From positions 62,001 to 126,000 of the forward strand of contig JAFRXK010000074.1 in the NCBI GenBank assembly GCA_017442865.1: a DNA stretch of 64,000 bases, written 5' to 3'. How positions within the stretch are numbered: position 1 is the stretch's first letter; the number at the start of each line of letters is the position of its first letter. Shown here one piece after another: positions 35,990 to 45,467 of the stretch. The stretch is from Lachnospiraceae bacterium. Its GTDB lineage: Bacteria; Bacillota; Clostridia; Lachnospirales; Lachnospiraceae. Under the pieces are notes generated by a model. That model had not been told where the DNA came from. It did no database searches and saw only the letters and a program-made list of their open reading frames with translations. A program made the translations under genes and the position numbers.

Positions 35990-37528
35990 CTATTCCTTTA
36001 TGCTTTTTATAACGTCAGCCAGACTTTTGTTATTTTCCCTTGCGAGCCTCAAAACGTCCTCATACTCCGGCTTTTCCTTAACCACACCATAACCCTCGCC
36101 GCGCTTTATGCTGACCCTGCCGTAAGGCGTATCCTTCTCATAAAAGCTTCTGTCAAGTATATAACGCCTGCAGTCTGTCCGCCTTACCCCGAATGTAGAC
36201 GTATATTCGAGCATGCACGCCGCAAGCCTGTCTGCATCATTTCTCTTACACAGAACAGTAAGCATATTGCCCGGTCTGCTCTTCTTCATGTAAATCGGCA
36301 CAAAGCTTACATCCAGCGCACCGCACTGTCTCAGCCTTTCAGCTGCATACCCTAACGCTTCTCCGCTCATATCATCTATGTTGCACGAAAGCTCGGATAT
36401 CTCGTCCGCGTATGCACTGTCATACATACCATCCTTGTCGCCTGAAGTCTCCGGCCTGCGGTCTGCGTATGCGCTGTCATAACCATCCTTGTCACCGCAA
36501 GCCCCTGGCTTACAATCTGCGTATGCACCGGTGCCTGTATTTCGTGTCATAAATTTTTCAAATGTATTTCCAATGACAGCCCTCACACAGTTTGCCTGCT
36601 CAAAATCCTTTGTTCCCATGCCATAGCCAATATTTTCAATAGTCATCACAGGCATGTTTCCATACTCATCTGCGAAATATTTAACGAGCGCAGCGCCTGT
36701 AGGCGTACACATCTCGCCCCTGTAGGCGCCGGCATATACCGGTATTCCCTGTAGTATTAGTGCTGTCGCCGGCGCCGGCACCGGAAGAATTCCATGCGCA
36801 CAGCGCACCTGTCCAAAGCCTGTATTCACGGCAGACGCAATCACCTTATCCGGAGAAAGCTCCTCCATAAGCATACACACCGACACCACATCAACAATAG
36901 CGTCCAGCTTTCCAACCTCATGGAAATGCACCTCAGCCACGCTCTTTCCGTGCACCCTGCTTTCAGCATCCGCAATAATATCATACACTGCACATGCATC
37001 ATGCTTTACCTTATCACTGACATCCAGCGAATTAATAATACCATGCACCTCAGAAAGCGAGGCATGATAATGCTCGTGTGTGTGCTCGTGACCATGCTCA
37101 TGATTATGTCCTTCATGGGTATGCTCATGGCTATGCTCATGATTATGTCCTTCATAAGTATGCTCGTGCACATGCTCGTGGCTATGTTCATGATTATGTC
37201 CTTCATGGGTATGTTCATGTATTTCGTGTGTATGCCCGTGATGTGCTCCACAGTCCTTATCGTGCGTATGCTCATGGCTGTGTTTTTCATGCGCATGCTC
37301 ATAATGCACGTCCACGCTCTGTTCCTCTTCACCATTTATATAAACATGCATATGCGTACCTGTTATACCACATTTAACGCTGCTTTCAGCCTCAACCACC
37401 ACGCCCGGCAGCTTAAAGGCACTTACCCTTTTAACAAATGCCTCCTTGTCACTGACAAGCTCCAGGAGCGCAGCCGTCAGCATATCCCCTGCCGCACCCA
37501 TACTTAAATCAAAATATAATATCTTCAC
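35990..37528 (-). CDS. larC: LarC, nickel insertion protein for the nickel-pincer cofactor
   Basis: I take the GTG at 37528 as start because MKILYFDLSMGAAGDM is the usual LarC opening and AAAGGGTG stands upstream; the product is about 512 residues. LarC is a CTP-dependent metallochaperone that inserts nickel into the pincer cofactor used by lactate racemase and related enzymes. Residues 75-155 hold 35 His in repeated HEHxHEGHNHEH units. V-H-F-H-E-V-G-K-x-D is the conserved core motif. In some lactobacilli LarC needs a programmed frameshift to join two halves; here it is one continuous frame. A second repeat (GDKDG...DSAYAD) of about 18 residues is inserted near residue 350. larB follows upstream; larA and larE are not in the window. 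Confidence 0.92.
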   Translation of the reverse strand: MKILYFDLSMGAAGDMLTAALLELVSDKEAFVKRVSAFKLPGVVVEAESSVKCGITGTHMHVYINGEEEQSVDVHYEHAHEKHSHEHTHDKDCGAHHGHTHEIHEHTHEGHNHEHSHEHVHEHTYEGHNHEHSHEHTHEGHNHEHGHEHTHEHYHASLSEVHGIINSLDVSDKVKHDACAVYDIIADAESRVHGKSVAEVHFHEVGKLDAIVDVVSVCMLMEELSPDKVIASAVNTGFGQVRCAHGILPVPAPATALILQGIPVYAGAYRGEMCTPTGAALVKYFADEYGNMPVMTIENIGYGMGTKDFEQANCVRAVIGNTFEKFMTRNTGTGAYADCKPGACGDKDGYDSAYADRRPETSGDKDGMYDSAYADEISELSCNIDDMSGEALGYAAERLRQCGALDVSFVPIYMKKSRPGNMLTVLCKRNDADRLAACMLEYTSTFGVRRTDCRRYILDRSFYEKDTPYGRVSIKRGEGYGVVKEKPEYEDVLRLARENNKSLADVIKSIKE

Positions 37529-37625
37529 AATCAACACCCTTTCATCTAGTAAATTAATTATAATGTATCTGTTCTCTCACCCTGTTTATCACACCTGTTT
37601 CAAATGGAGCAAAACCTCCCGGCAG

Positions 37626-38393
37626 CTACACATCCTTCATCCGGTTTATCATGCTTGCCGAATACGCCGCGCCGAAGCCATTATCAATATTCACAACCGA
37701 AACTCCGCTTGCGCACGAATTAAGCATAGACAAAAGCGCCGAAATACCGCCGAAGCTTGCGCCGTAGCCCACGCTTGTCGGCACCGCAATAACCGGACAG
37801 TCCGTAAGTCCTCCAATAACGCTTGCAAGCGCGCCCTCCATGCCGGCGACTGCAATAATAACTCTCGCCTGCATTAGCACGTCCGTCTGTGCAAGCAGCC
37901 TGTGAATGCCCGCAACGCCCACATCATACATCCTATAGACCCTGTTGCCCAGCGTCTCAGCGGTAATCGCAGCCTCCTCACACACCGGCAAATCACTCGT
38001 TCCACCTGAAGCAATCACAATCAGCCCCTTAAGCTCCTTGTCATTATTCTTATTCACCACTCCTGTCCGGCTGATTTCGCTGTAATCAAACGAAATGTCC
38101 TTCGGAAGCATTTCCCTCAAATAGTCTGCCGACTCCCTGCAAATCCTCGTAATCAGAATGTCCTTCGCCCCGTGCTCAAGCATATTCATGGTAATGCCGT
38201 GTATCTGCTCCTTAGTCTTTCTAAGTCCGAAAATGACCTCCTGCACGCCCTGCCGCACGCCTCTGTGATAATCCACCTTCGCATAGCCCAAATCCTCAAA
38301 CGGCTTCATTTTAAGGCGCAGCAGCGCCTCATCAACTGATAAATTCTCCGATTTAACAGCATTCAGTATATCTCTGAGTTCGTATTCATTCAT
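37626..38393 (-). CDS. larB: LarB, pyridinium-3,5-biscarboxylic acid mononucleotide synthase
   Basis: A 255-residue LarB, which carboxylates and hydrolyses nicotinic acid adenine dinucleotide in the first step of nickel-pincer cofactor synthesis. The helical N-terminus (LRDILNAVKSENLSVDEALL) and the PurE-like C-terminal domain are visible: VIASGGTSDLPVCEEAAITA, YDVGVAGIHRLL, VAGMEGALASVIGGLTDCP and VPTSVGYGASFGGISALL. GAGG lies upstream inside the preceding gene, whose stop overlaps the larB start by four bases. larC follows about 100 bases downstream. Confidence 0.93.
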   Translation of the reverse strand: MNEYELRDILNAVKSENLSVDEALLRLKMKPFEDLGYAKVDYHRGVRQGVQEVIFGLRKTKEQIHGITMNMLEHGAKDILITRICRESADYLREMLPKDISFDYSEISRTGVVNKNNDKELKGLIVIASGGTSDLPVCEEAAITAETLGNRVYRMYDVGVAGIHRLLAQTDVLMQARVIIAVAGMEGALASVIGGLTDCPVIAVPTSVGYGASFGGISALLSMLNSCASGVSVVNIDNGFGAAYSASMINRMKDV

Positions 38394-38917
38394 GTCAAAT
38401 CAACCTCGTATAAAACATTTATATCGTATGGCGTTACAATCCCGAAATGCTGTAGCGCATAACCCAAATCATTCGCCAGATGCTCAAATTTAACCTTCTT
38501 CGACGAACGTATATTATCAAAATCAAACCTGTCAGACACATTTATATTGAAGCTCCACCCGTCGCCGCTTCTTGCGCCGTCAATATTATAAATGATATGC
38601 TGCAGCGCATAATACATATCCGACCTAAGAAATCTTGATGGCTTAAGCTCCACCACGCCTCTTTTGCCAAACGTATCGCCCTTCGCATTCTGCACAAGCC
38701 TCCTAAGTAAATCATCCATCGCCTCCGACGCCTTAAGCTTCTTAATCATTCGTTCCTCAAGCTTTGGCGTCGCTTGTCTGCCGCCGCCCCAAATCGCATG
38801 ATTAAACATAGCACGGGTCAAATCAAATCTTATTACAAGCAAAAATATATTTCCAAAGGCGCTAATTAACACTTTAAAAAAGCCTCGTACAAGCGAAGCA
38901 GGGGTAAATCTCTTCAT
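38390..38917 (-). CDS. uncharacterised protein coupled to larB
   Basis: The start at 38917 (MKRFTPASLVRGFFK) has GAGG eight bases upstream; the product is 175 residues. I do not recognise it. The first 45 residues are amphipathic and hydrophobic (LISAFGNIFLLVIRFDLTRA) and could associate with a membrane. A helical stretch (EERMIKKLKASEAMDDLLRR) follows, then a mixed domain with aromatic residues. Its stop overlaps the larB start (ATGA), which implies shared expression with nickel-cofactor genes. That link is positional inference only. Confidence 0.72.
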   Translation of the reverse strand: MKRFTPASLVRGFFKVLISAFGNIFLLVIRFDLTRAMFNHAIWGGGRQATPKLEERMIKKLKASEAMDDLLRRLVQNAKGDTFGKRGVVELKPSRFLRSDMYYALQHIIYNIDGARSGDGWSFNINVSDRFDFDNIRSSKKVKFEHLANDLGYALQHFGIVTPYDINVLYEVDLT

Positions 38918-39028
38918 GTCAGTATCCTCTTTTGTCATCCGTAACAAATGTATATAGGTATATTTTATTATTTTATGGGGGAAAATGCAATGGATAATTA
39001 CTTTGGTTATAGAAAAGAAAGCACAAAA

Positions 39029-39054
39029 AGTCTGCCGGCAAATACCGACAGACT
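39029..39054 (-). terminator. terminator of the zinc-ribbon TPR-like gene
   Basis: AGTCTG-C-CGG...CCG-A-CAGACT forms a stem that is followed on the minus strand by TTTTTG. It lies about 80 bases past the stop at 39136. Confidence 0.8.
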
Positions 39055-39135
39055 AAAAACAAATACAAAATCAATTTAATTCTGCAAAACAAGAAAACTC
39101 ATATATATTAACATGAATCGGGTTTACCATAAACC

Positions 39136-40527
39136 TCACAGAATATCTTCTTTAGGATATATATACCACTCATTGTCAATTTTAGTTATATATAATTTAG
39201 ATTCAATAATTTCAGGTTTGTCTTTAAAATGCAACAATATTTCTATATTAACAAGTTTAGCTTCAGTTATATCTACTATATTGATATCTATCTCTTCTTC
39301 AAGATTATCAAATGCTCTATTTAACGATTCAACTTGACTACTAGAGCAATCCTTAATATCTACAATTTTATATGTAATTTCAAAATTAACTCCTTGCTGT
39401 TCAGCAATTTTTTTAGCATATCCCCATATACTTTCAATTTCTTTATTGGTTTTTTTAATCATTGCTGCTTTACTCATATTAGATTTATTACATATAGCAT
39501 TAAACATATCTTCTGTATATATTACTTCAAACATTTTTTCTGCATCAGCATCTATACAAGCTTCCATATATTTATCAACCATTTTTTCATAAAGTGCATT
39601 TTCCAGTTCGCTATTTCCTGGTAGCACATTCAACGCATCATTTAATATGTATTTTGCAGATTCATAATCTTTTTTTGCATTACATTCCTCAACTTTTTTT
39701 AAAATATTCGTTACATATGCTGTATTAACTTCGTCTAGGAAACTCTCTAAATCCGCACTATCATAAAAATGAATGTCTGATATTTCATCATCTATCATTT
39801 TTCTTGCATAGGTGTAATTACCATTATCAATATGATTAATCATTTGGTCTATAATTTTTTCAGAATATGTATCTAATGCCGTTTTCATTCCCACTTTTGC
39901 ATCTTCAAAATCATTATCTAATTCCAAAACTTCATTATAATCTTTTATAGCTTCCTTATAGGCTCCTAAAGCAATATTAGTTTCTGCTAAAAACATATTT
40001 CTTTCAATCTGTTCTATCACTTCTATTTTATCATATGATTTTTCCAAATATGACGATATGTTATCCGATTTAAATAAAGAAATTCTATCTATTTCATCTT
40101 TTATTTCTTTTACAGATTTTTCACCACTATCATATTCAGTCCATATTTTTTCCGTATAATTTGTTAATAAATTTTCTGTCTCTTGAGAGATTTCTTTTTT
40201 ATTTAACTTTTCCTTATATATTGTATATGCTTTATCTAAATCACCATCCTTTAATGCATTATTCATTCGCACTTCAGGTCTAAACATATATAAAGCAACC
40301 CCTCCACATATAAATAAAGCAGCTGCCAACATTGAAAATATAGCAATAACTTTCTTTATTCTTTTTTTATCATACGTGTTGCTTTCAGATACACTTGATT
40401 TTTTAGTGATAACATCTTCTCTCTTCAAATCTTTTGACGTTGTTTCTTTTGACATTGCTTCGCAACCACAAAAAACGCAGAATTTTGTATCGTCTTTTAT
40501 CTCTTTCCCACATCTCGTACAGTACAT
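39136..40527 (-). CDS. zinc-ribbon membrane protein with TPR-like extracytoplasmic region
   Basis: A 463-residue protein with GGAGG upstream. Two C-x-x-C pairs at residues 3-6 and 17-20 (MYCTRCGKEI, FCVFCG) form an N-terminal cytoplasmic zinc ribbon. A transmembrane helix follows (about 60-82, KVIAIFSMLAAALFICGGVA). The remaining 380 residues are mostly helical, with TPR-like features (AETNIALGAYKEAIKDYNEVL, KKDYESAKYILNDALNVLPG), and end in a small domain (WYIYPKEDIL) that resembles NTF2-type tails. Such zinc-ribbon-plus-anchor proteins are common in Firmicutes and not understood. It is more AT-rich than its larBC neighbours. It is transcribed divergently from the small HTH gene. Confidence 0.8.
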   Translation of the reverse strand: MYCTRCGKEIKDDTKFCVFCGCEAMSKETTSKDLKREDVITKKSSVSESNTYDKKRIKKVIAIFSMLAAALFICGGVALYMFRPEVRMNNALKDGDLDKAYTIYKEKLNKKEISQETENLLTNYTEKIWTEYDSGEKSVKEIKDEIDRISLFKSDNISSYLEKSYDKIEVIEQIERNMFLAETNIALGAYKEAIKDYNEVLELDNDFEDAKVGMKTALDTYSEKIIDQMINHIDNGNYTYARKMIDDEISDIHFYDSADLESFLDEVNTAYVTNILKKVEECNAKKDYESAKYILNDALNVLPGNSELENALYEKMVDKYMEACIDADAEKMFEVIYTEDMFNAICNKSNMSKAAMIKKTNKEIESIWGYAKKIAEQQGVNFEITYKIVDIKDCSSSQVESLNRAFDNLEEEIDINIVDITEAKLVNIEILLHFKDKPEIIESKLYITKIDNEWYIYPKEDIL

Positions 40528-40694
40528 TTTTGATCCTCCGTTTTCTCATAATAATAAAAGCCTTATGCAATTAAAAGTATTTAAATTGCTAATACTTAAT
40601 TTTTTTTATGTGTTTTCTTTTATTTTAGAGTTTATAACTCTAAAAGTCAATATGCTTTTTTATTTTTTTTATACTATCGTTATGAGGTGATTGT

Positions 40695-40919
40695 ATGAAT
40701 TATAATGAAAGAATAAGAGAACTCAGGGAAGATTCTTTTTTAACACAACAAAAAATTGCTGATTTACTTCACATTGGACAACGCACATACTGTGATTATG
40801 AGAGCGGAAAAACAAGAATACCTGTGGATAGTTTAATCATTCTCGCCAAATATTATAATGTATCTCTTGATTTTATTACAGGAGTTAGTAACATTAAAAA
40901 TCCTTTTCCCGCCAAATAA
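40695..40919 (+). CDS. small XRE-family HTH regulator
   Basis: A 74-residue protein consisting of little more than one XRE helix-turn-helix: IRELREDSFLTQQKIADLLH, then QRTYCDYESGKTRIPVDSLI and LAKYYNVSLDFITG. GAGGTG stands five to six bases upstream of the ATG. Such one-domain regulators often control a neighbouring gene; the divergent zinc-ribbon membrane protein is the nearest candidate. Nothing here shows an operator clearly. Confidence 0.88.
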   Translation: MNYNERIRELREDSFLTQQKIADLLHIGQRTYCDYESGKTRIPVDSLIILAKYYNVSLDFITGVSNIKNPFPAK

Positions 40920-41054
40920 GATTATATATACTGCAATACTTAATTAAATTATGAATGATATTTTTCGCCAACGACTGTTATTCTTACAACAATCAAGTAT
41001 TCTTATTGAGACATAACTTTATTCATATTCAAAACAAAAAGAAATGTACATAAA

Positions 41055-41093
41055 AGCTCTCCCAATAGCCCCTGGAAGGGGCTTGGGAGAGCT
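41055..41093 (-). terminator. terminator of the Cys-rich repeat protein gene
   Basis: AGCTCTCCCAA-TA-GCCCC / GGGGC-TT-GGGAGAGCT is a very strong stem, followed on the minus strand by TTTTATG, about 25 bases past the stop. Confidence 0.9.
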
Positions 41094-41117
41094 GGAGTGG
41101 GTGAGTTAGTATTTTAG

Positions 41118-44100
41118 TTATTCTAGTGTTGGCAGATAAGTATCAGTAACAGATGCATCATCATCAATATTTATTCCCGTGAACATATTTTTATCATCCG
41201 TCACATTCACGCTATTCACAAAAGGAGCATTTTCTGCAAATTCTATTTCTTCTGCATAGGCCTCATCATTCAAATCCAACATATTGTATTGTGAATTCTC
41301 GCCAAAAGAATCAGGATTTGCCTTATATTCCTCAATTAAATTATTTTGTAATTCTTCAAATTTCTCTGCTTTGCCACTATATTCCGGCCAAATAGTATCT
41401 ATTGCTTTTTGAGCACTTGGAATAATAGTTTTTAGTATTGTTACCAATTTTTCCTCTACATCTTCCACGTCTTTATCTACAAGCCAATCATTCAGATTTT
41501 CAAACTGTCTTTCTACCTTTTCTCTCATATCACCCAATGCAGGTATGTTCTCAAATAAATTATCTATTATTTCTTCTTTAACTAGGTCTGAAATCATATT
41601 CGAAGTCTTATTGATAAGCAAATCCTTAATAAATATGAAGCTTTGCATAGATGCTAAATAATCCGGATCCTCACATATTTGCTCTAACATTGAAAAGCCT
41701 TCGTATCCACATATCTCACATTTTGATATGCATACTGTATATACATCAGAACCATCGAATACGTCATAATAATGCTTTTCTATTACACACTCTTCAACTT
41801 CAACCGCTAAATTACATAAATTACATTTCTTTATATGACAATATCCCATGCCATCTGATTTAAATTTGCTTTCTTTACGATGCCCATTTAATAAACAATA
41901 ATCAGATATGTCAACACTTCCTTCCATTTCTGAAAGTTTTGTATTACATGATGAGCAATAAACACCTTCAATCTCTTTTGTAGTAACATTAACTTTAGTA
42001 TAAGGTGTATGATTTCCTGTTGCCTTAAGCACAATTTCCTGTAAACAACGAGAACATCTTCTCAGTCCATCTTTATTGCAGGTTGCGGAACGAATTGTCT
42101 TATAATCATGTCCTCCGTTTGTCAGCTTTACTCGAGACAATTCCATGTTACATGATTTACAATATATAATTTTCTCACCATCACGCATACATGTTGCCTC
42201 GGTTTCTACCGCTTCACCTGGAAAATGATTTCCTGTTGCGTATAATACCATTTCTTTATTGCAATACTTACATTGTTTTAAACCGTCAGTGCCACATGTT
42301 TGCAGTCTTTTTACTTCATATGTATGTGCACCTGTTGTCTTTTCAGTAATGGTCTCGAATACTCTTCCACAATCCTTGCAATAAATCTCTCTTAATCCAT
42401 CACTTTGACATGTCGGTTCTGTTGTTACTTTCGAATCAATATTATGAGTTCCTGTTGACTTGATTACCGTAGATGAAAATACTCTTCCACAGTCCTTGCA
42501 ATAAACCTCTCTTAATCCATCACTTTGACATGTCGGTTCTGTTGTTACTCTTGTTGCAATATCATGATAATCCTCAACTTCTGTAAATGTTTCATTGTAT
42601 CCCGATGCATATTTTAAATCTTCATCCGACAACAACTCATCATCATCCATCAAGCGGAAAGGATACGTATAACTAGCTGTTGCAGCATTATCCTTATAAC
42701 TACTATATTTTGGATCCTCTAAATCCCATAGCGTAAACTGTCCAAGACTACTTAATAAATCATCAATACTATATTTATCATCTAAAAGTCTTCCTTCTTC
42801 TGCGCCATATACTATGCTACTGTATTCAGCAGCTCCCATTTCATATATACCCTTTAATGCGCTCGGAATATCTCCTAATAAATCAAAAAGAAAATCCACA
42901 GCTTCTCTCACATCTGCCTCATATGCAGTATCATGGAATGAACACTCCGCCATCAATGCTTCACTATAACCGCATGTTGTACATTCACTTATACGTATTG
43001 TGTTTTTTTCTCCCTTATACATCAGTATATAATAGTGTTCAACAGGATGACATTCTCCATAGTAGTACCAATAATTACAATTCTCACATTTTCTAAAATG
43101 CGCCAAACCAGAGCCATCTGTCTTTAAAGGTCCAGATAAAACATGGTCTTTCCCTTCACAAACAGATCTATCCTTAACTTCTTCATTCTGTGGTTTAACC
43201 TTAGGAATCTTTTCGGTTCTAAGCGTTTCATGACATATAATACAATATACAACACGAATACCTTCTGTTTCTTCAGTTGCCTTCTGTACTTCCATGTTTG
43301 CCTCAGTATGTCTTGCAGGTATTTCCATCCTGCGTATTACTAAACCGCAACCGTTACAATACTGGGCTTTTACACCTGTCTCTGTACATGTTGGCTCTAC
43401 TTCAACTTCTATTTTTCCCGGTGTATGCTGTTCTGACGCTGGTGTGATTTTCACTAAACCGCAGTCTTCACATTTTGCCTTTCCATCATATCCGCATGAT
43501 TGGAATCTTATTGTCTTATAGCTATGTCCTTTGATTGGTATTTCAAGTCTACCCATCTCGAAACTACATCCGCTACAATACTGAATTTTCACACCTTTTT
43601 CTGTACATGTTGGCTCTACTTCAACCTCTGTTCTTCCCGGTGTATGCTGTCCTGTTGCAGGTGTTATCAGTTTTAAATGGCATCTGCTACATTCTTTTTC
43701 TCCATCATATCCGCAACTTACCGTACGAATTAATTTATAATCATGTCCTAATAACGGCATCTGTTCTGTTTTAATTATAGCATTACAGTCCTTACAGCTT
43801 GTTATCTTTACACCAGTCTTATCGCATGTTGGTGCAACTTTTTCTTCTGTTGCAGTATTAACATGATTATCCTTATCTATTGCAATTGTTTCTGTTGTAA
43901 TAACTTTGTCGCAAACCTTACAATATATCTCACGAATGCCGGTTTTTTTACATGTTGCTTCACTAGTTATTTTTGTGCCGATATCATGAATTCCTGTTGC
44001 AGGAATAGTTGTTGTTCCAAAAGACTTATTACAACCAGAACAATATGCTTCTGCTATGCCTTCTTCCTCACAAGTTGCTTCTTTTTTGATTATTGTTGTC

Positions 44101-45467
44101 GGAGTATGATTACCTGTTGCTGGTATTGCTTCAGTTACGAAACATATAGAGCATGTCTTTTCTCCATTCCTTCCACATGTTGGCTCTGTAGTTGTTTTAT
44201 AACTGTGTCCTGTTATTGGAATTGTTGCAACTGACGCACAATTATTACATTCTTTTGTGCCTTTTTCTAAACAGGTTGCTTTTTTAGTTATAACATAATC
44301 ATGATTGCCTGTTGAAGGTATTGTTGTTGATGAAACCACCGTATCACATTTTGTACAATACGTCTCATTTTTACCATTTTCCCCACATGTTGGCGGTGTT
44401 GTTCTTGTTGATGTAGTGTGACTTATTAACGGTATTGTTGCTGTCGTTGCACAATTATTACACTTCTTTGAACCTGTTGTTGTACAGGTTGCTGCTTTCG
44501 TTACTGTATATGTATGTTTACCTGTTGCAGGGATTGTTGATATGGTTGATATTGACGCATTGCATTTTGTACAATACTCTTCAACTTTTCCATTTGCGCC
44601 ACAGGTTGGCTGTATTGTTCTTGTTGATGTAGTATGACCTGTCGCTGCTATTGAATTAGTCGCTGTACATCTTGAACACTTCTTTGTACCTGTTGTTGCA
44701 CAGGTTGCTGCTTTTGTTATTACAGAATAGTCATGTCCAAGTGCTGTTATTGATAATGTCGATGCACAACCTGAACATTTCTTTGTACCTGTTGTTGTAC
44801 AGGTTGCTGCTTTTGTTACTGTATATGTATGTTTACCTGTTGCAGGGATTGTTGATATGGTTGAAATTGACGCATTACATTTCGTACAGTAATACTCTGT
44901 TCTTCCATTTGCGCCACATGTTGGCTGTATTGTTCTTGTTGATTTAGTGTGACCTGTTGCTGCTATTGAATTAGTCGCTGTACATCTTGAACACTTCTTT
45001 GTACCTGCGGTTGTACAGGTTGCCGCTCTTGTTATTACTGAATAGTTATGTCCAAGTGATGCAATTGATGTAGTCGCTGAACAGCCTGAACATTTCTTTG
45101 TACCTGCTGTCGTACATGTTGCTGCTGTTGTCACTACTGAATAGTTATGATTGCCTGTTGCAGGGATTGATGCAGTTGCACCACACTTAGAACATTTCTT
45201 TGAACCGGCTGAGCCACAGGTTGCACCTCTGGTTACTGAATAACTGTGACCTGTTGCTGATATAGTCTGTGTGGTAATTACCATTTTACACTTTGTACAA
45301 TATACCTGACGTGTACCTGAACTCGTACATGTTGCTGCTTTGGTCACTCTTGTTGCAGTACTGTGGCTGCATGCAGCTTCACTCTTAACCGAAAAGCTTA
45401 AGCCGGCAAGCACTACGAACAGTGCCATTGAAATTAAGGCCAAAATGTTTCTAAAATTCTTGGTCAT
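41118..45467 (-). CDS. giant secreted Cys-rich repeat protein
   Basis: A 1449-residue protein with a clear signal peptide (residues 1-32, ILALISMALFVVLAGLSFSV then KSEAAC). About 28 units follow by eye, each of 30-40 residues and of the form A-T-C-x(2)-x-G-x(3-6)-C-x-x-C-x(3)-I-x-A-T-G-H-x-Y, for example EPTCQSDGLREVYCKDCG. The three to four Cys per unit could bind zinc or form disulfides. Units come as a block of about 20, a spacer of about 230 residues, then a block of six or more. The last 230 residues are helical and lack repeats. No sortase signal or second membrane helix is present, so it may be released. The function is unknown. Neighbouring units are similar at DNA level, pointing to expansion by duplication. 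Confidence 0.85.
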   Translation of the reverse strand: MTKNFRNILALISMALFVVLAGLSFSVKSEAACSHSTATRVTKAATCTSSGTRQVYCTKCKMVITTQTISATGHSYSVTRGATCGSAGSKKCSKCGATASIPATGNHNYSVVTTAATCTTAGTKKCSGCSATTSIASLGHNYSVITRAATCTTAGTKKCSRCTATNSIAATGHTKSTRTIQPTCGANGRTEYYCTKCNASISTISTIPATGKHTYTVTKAATCTTTGTKKCSGCASTLSITALGHDYSVITKAATCATTGTKKCSRCTATNSIAATGHTTSTRTIQPTCGANGKVEEYCTKCNASISTISTIPATGKHTYTVTKAATCTTTGSKKCNNCATTATIPLISHTTSTRTTPPTCGENGKNETYCTKCDTVVSSTTIPSTGNHDYVITKKATCLEKGTKECNNCASVATIPITGHSYKTTTEPTCGRNGEKTCSICFVTEAIPATGNHTPTTIIKKEATCEEEGIAEAYCSGCNKSFGTTTIPATGIHDIGTKITSEATCKKTGIREIYCKVCDKVITTETIAIDKDNHVNTATEEKVAPTCDKTGVKITSCKDCNAIIKTEQMPLLGHDYKLIRTVSCGYDGEKECSRCHLKLITPATGQHTPGRTEVEVEPTCTEKGVKIQYCSGCSFEMGRLEIPIKGHSYKTIRFQSCGYDGKAKCEDCGLVKITPASEQHTPGKIEVEVEPTCTETGVKAQYCNGCGLVIRRMEIPARHTEANMEVQKATEETEGIRVVYCIICHETLRTEKIPKVKPQNEEVKDRSVCEGKDHVLSGPLKTDGSGLAHFRKCENCNYWYYYGECHPVEHYYILMYKGEKNTIRISECTTCGYSEALMAECSFHDTAYEADVREAVDFLFDLLGDIPSALKGIYEMGAAEYSSIVYGAEEGRLLDDKYSIDDLLSSLGQFTLWDLEDPKYSSYKDNAATASYTYPFRLMDDDELLSDEDLKYASGYNETFTEVEDYHDIATRVTTEPTCQSDGLREVYCKDCGRVFSSTVIKSTGTHNIDSKVTTEPTCQSDGLREIYCKDCGRVFETITEKTTGAHTYEVKRLQTCGTDGLKQCKYCNKEMVLYATGNHFPGEAVETEATCMRDGEKIIYCKSCNMELSRVKLTNGGHDYKTIRSATCNKDGLRRCSRCLQEIVLKATGNHTPYTKVNVTTKEIEGVYCSSCNTKLSEMEGSVDISDYCLLNGHRKESKFKSDGMGYCHIKKCNLCNLAVEVEECVIEKHYYDVFDGSDVYTVCISKCEICGYEGFSMLEQICEDPDYLASMQSFIFIKDLLINKTSNMISDLVKEEIIDNLFENIPALGDMREKVERQFENLNDWLVDKDVEDVEEKLVTILKTIIPSAQKAIDTIWPEYSGKAEKFEELQNNLIEEYKANPDSFGENSQYNMLDLNDEAYAEEIEFAENAPFVNSVNVTDDKNMFTGINIDDDASVTDTYLPTLE

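Noticed and set aside
37006..37377. Met- and His-rich frames overlapping larC on both strands
   Set aside because: They are shifted or antisense readings of the His-codon repeats in larC.
37528..37537. Programmed frameshift in larC as seen in lactobacilli
   Set aside because: The gene is one unbroken frame from the N-terminal to the C-terminal domain.
43863..44234. Cys-rich 123-codon frame antisense to the giant repeat protein
   Set aside because: Its Cys richness comes from reading the repeated DNA backwards.
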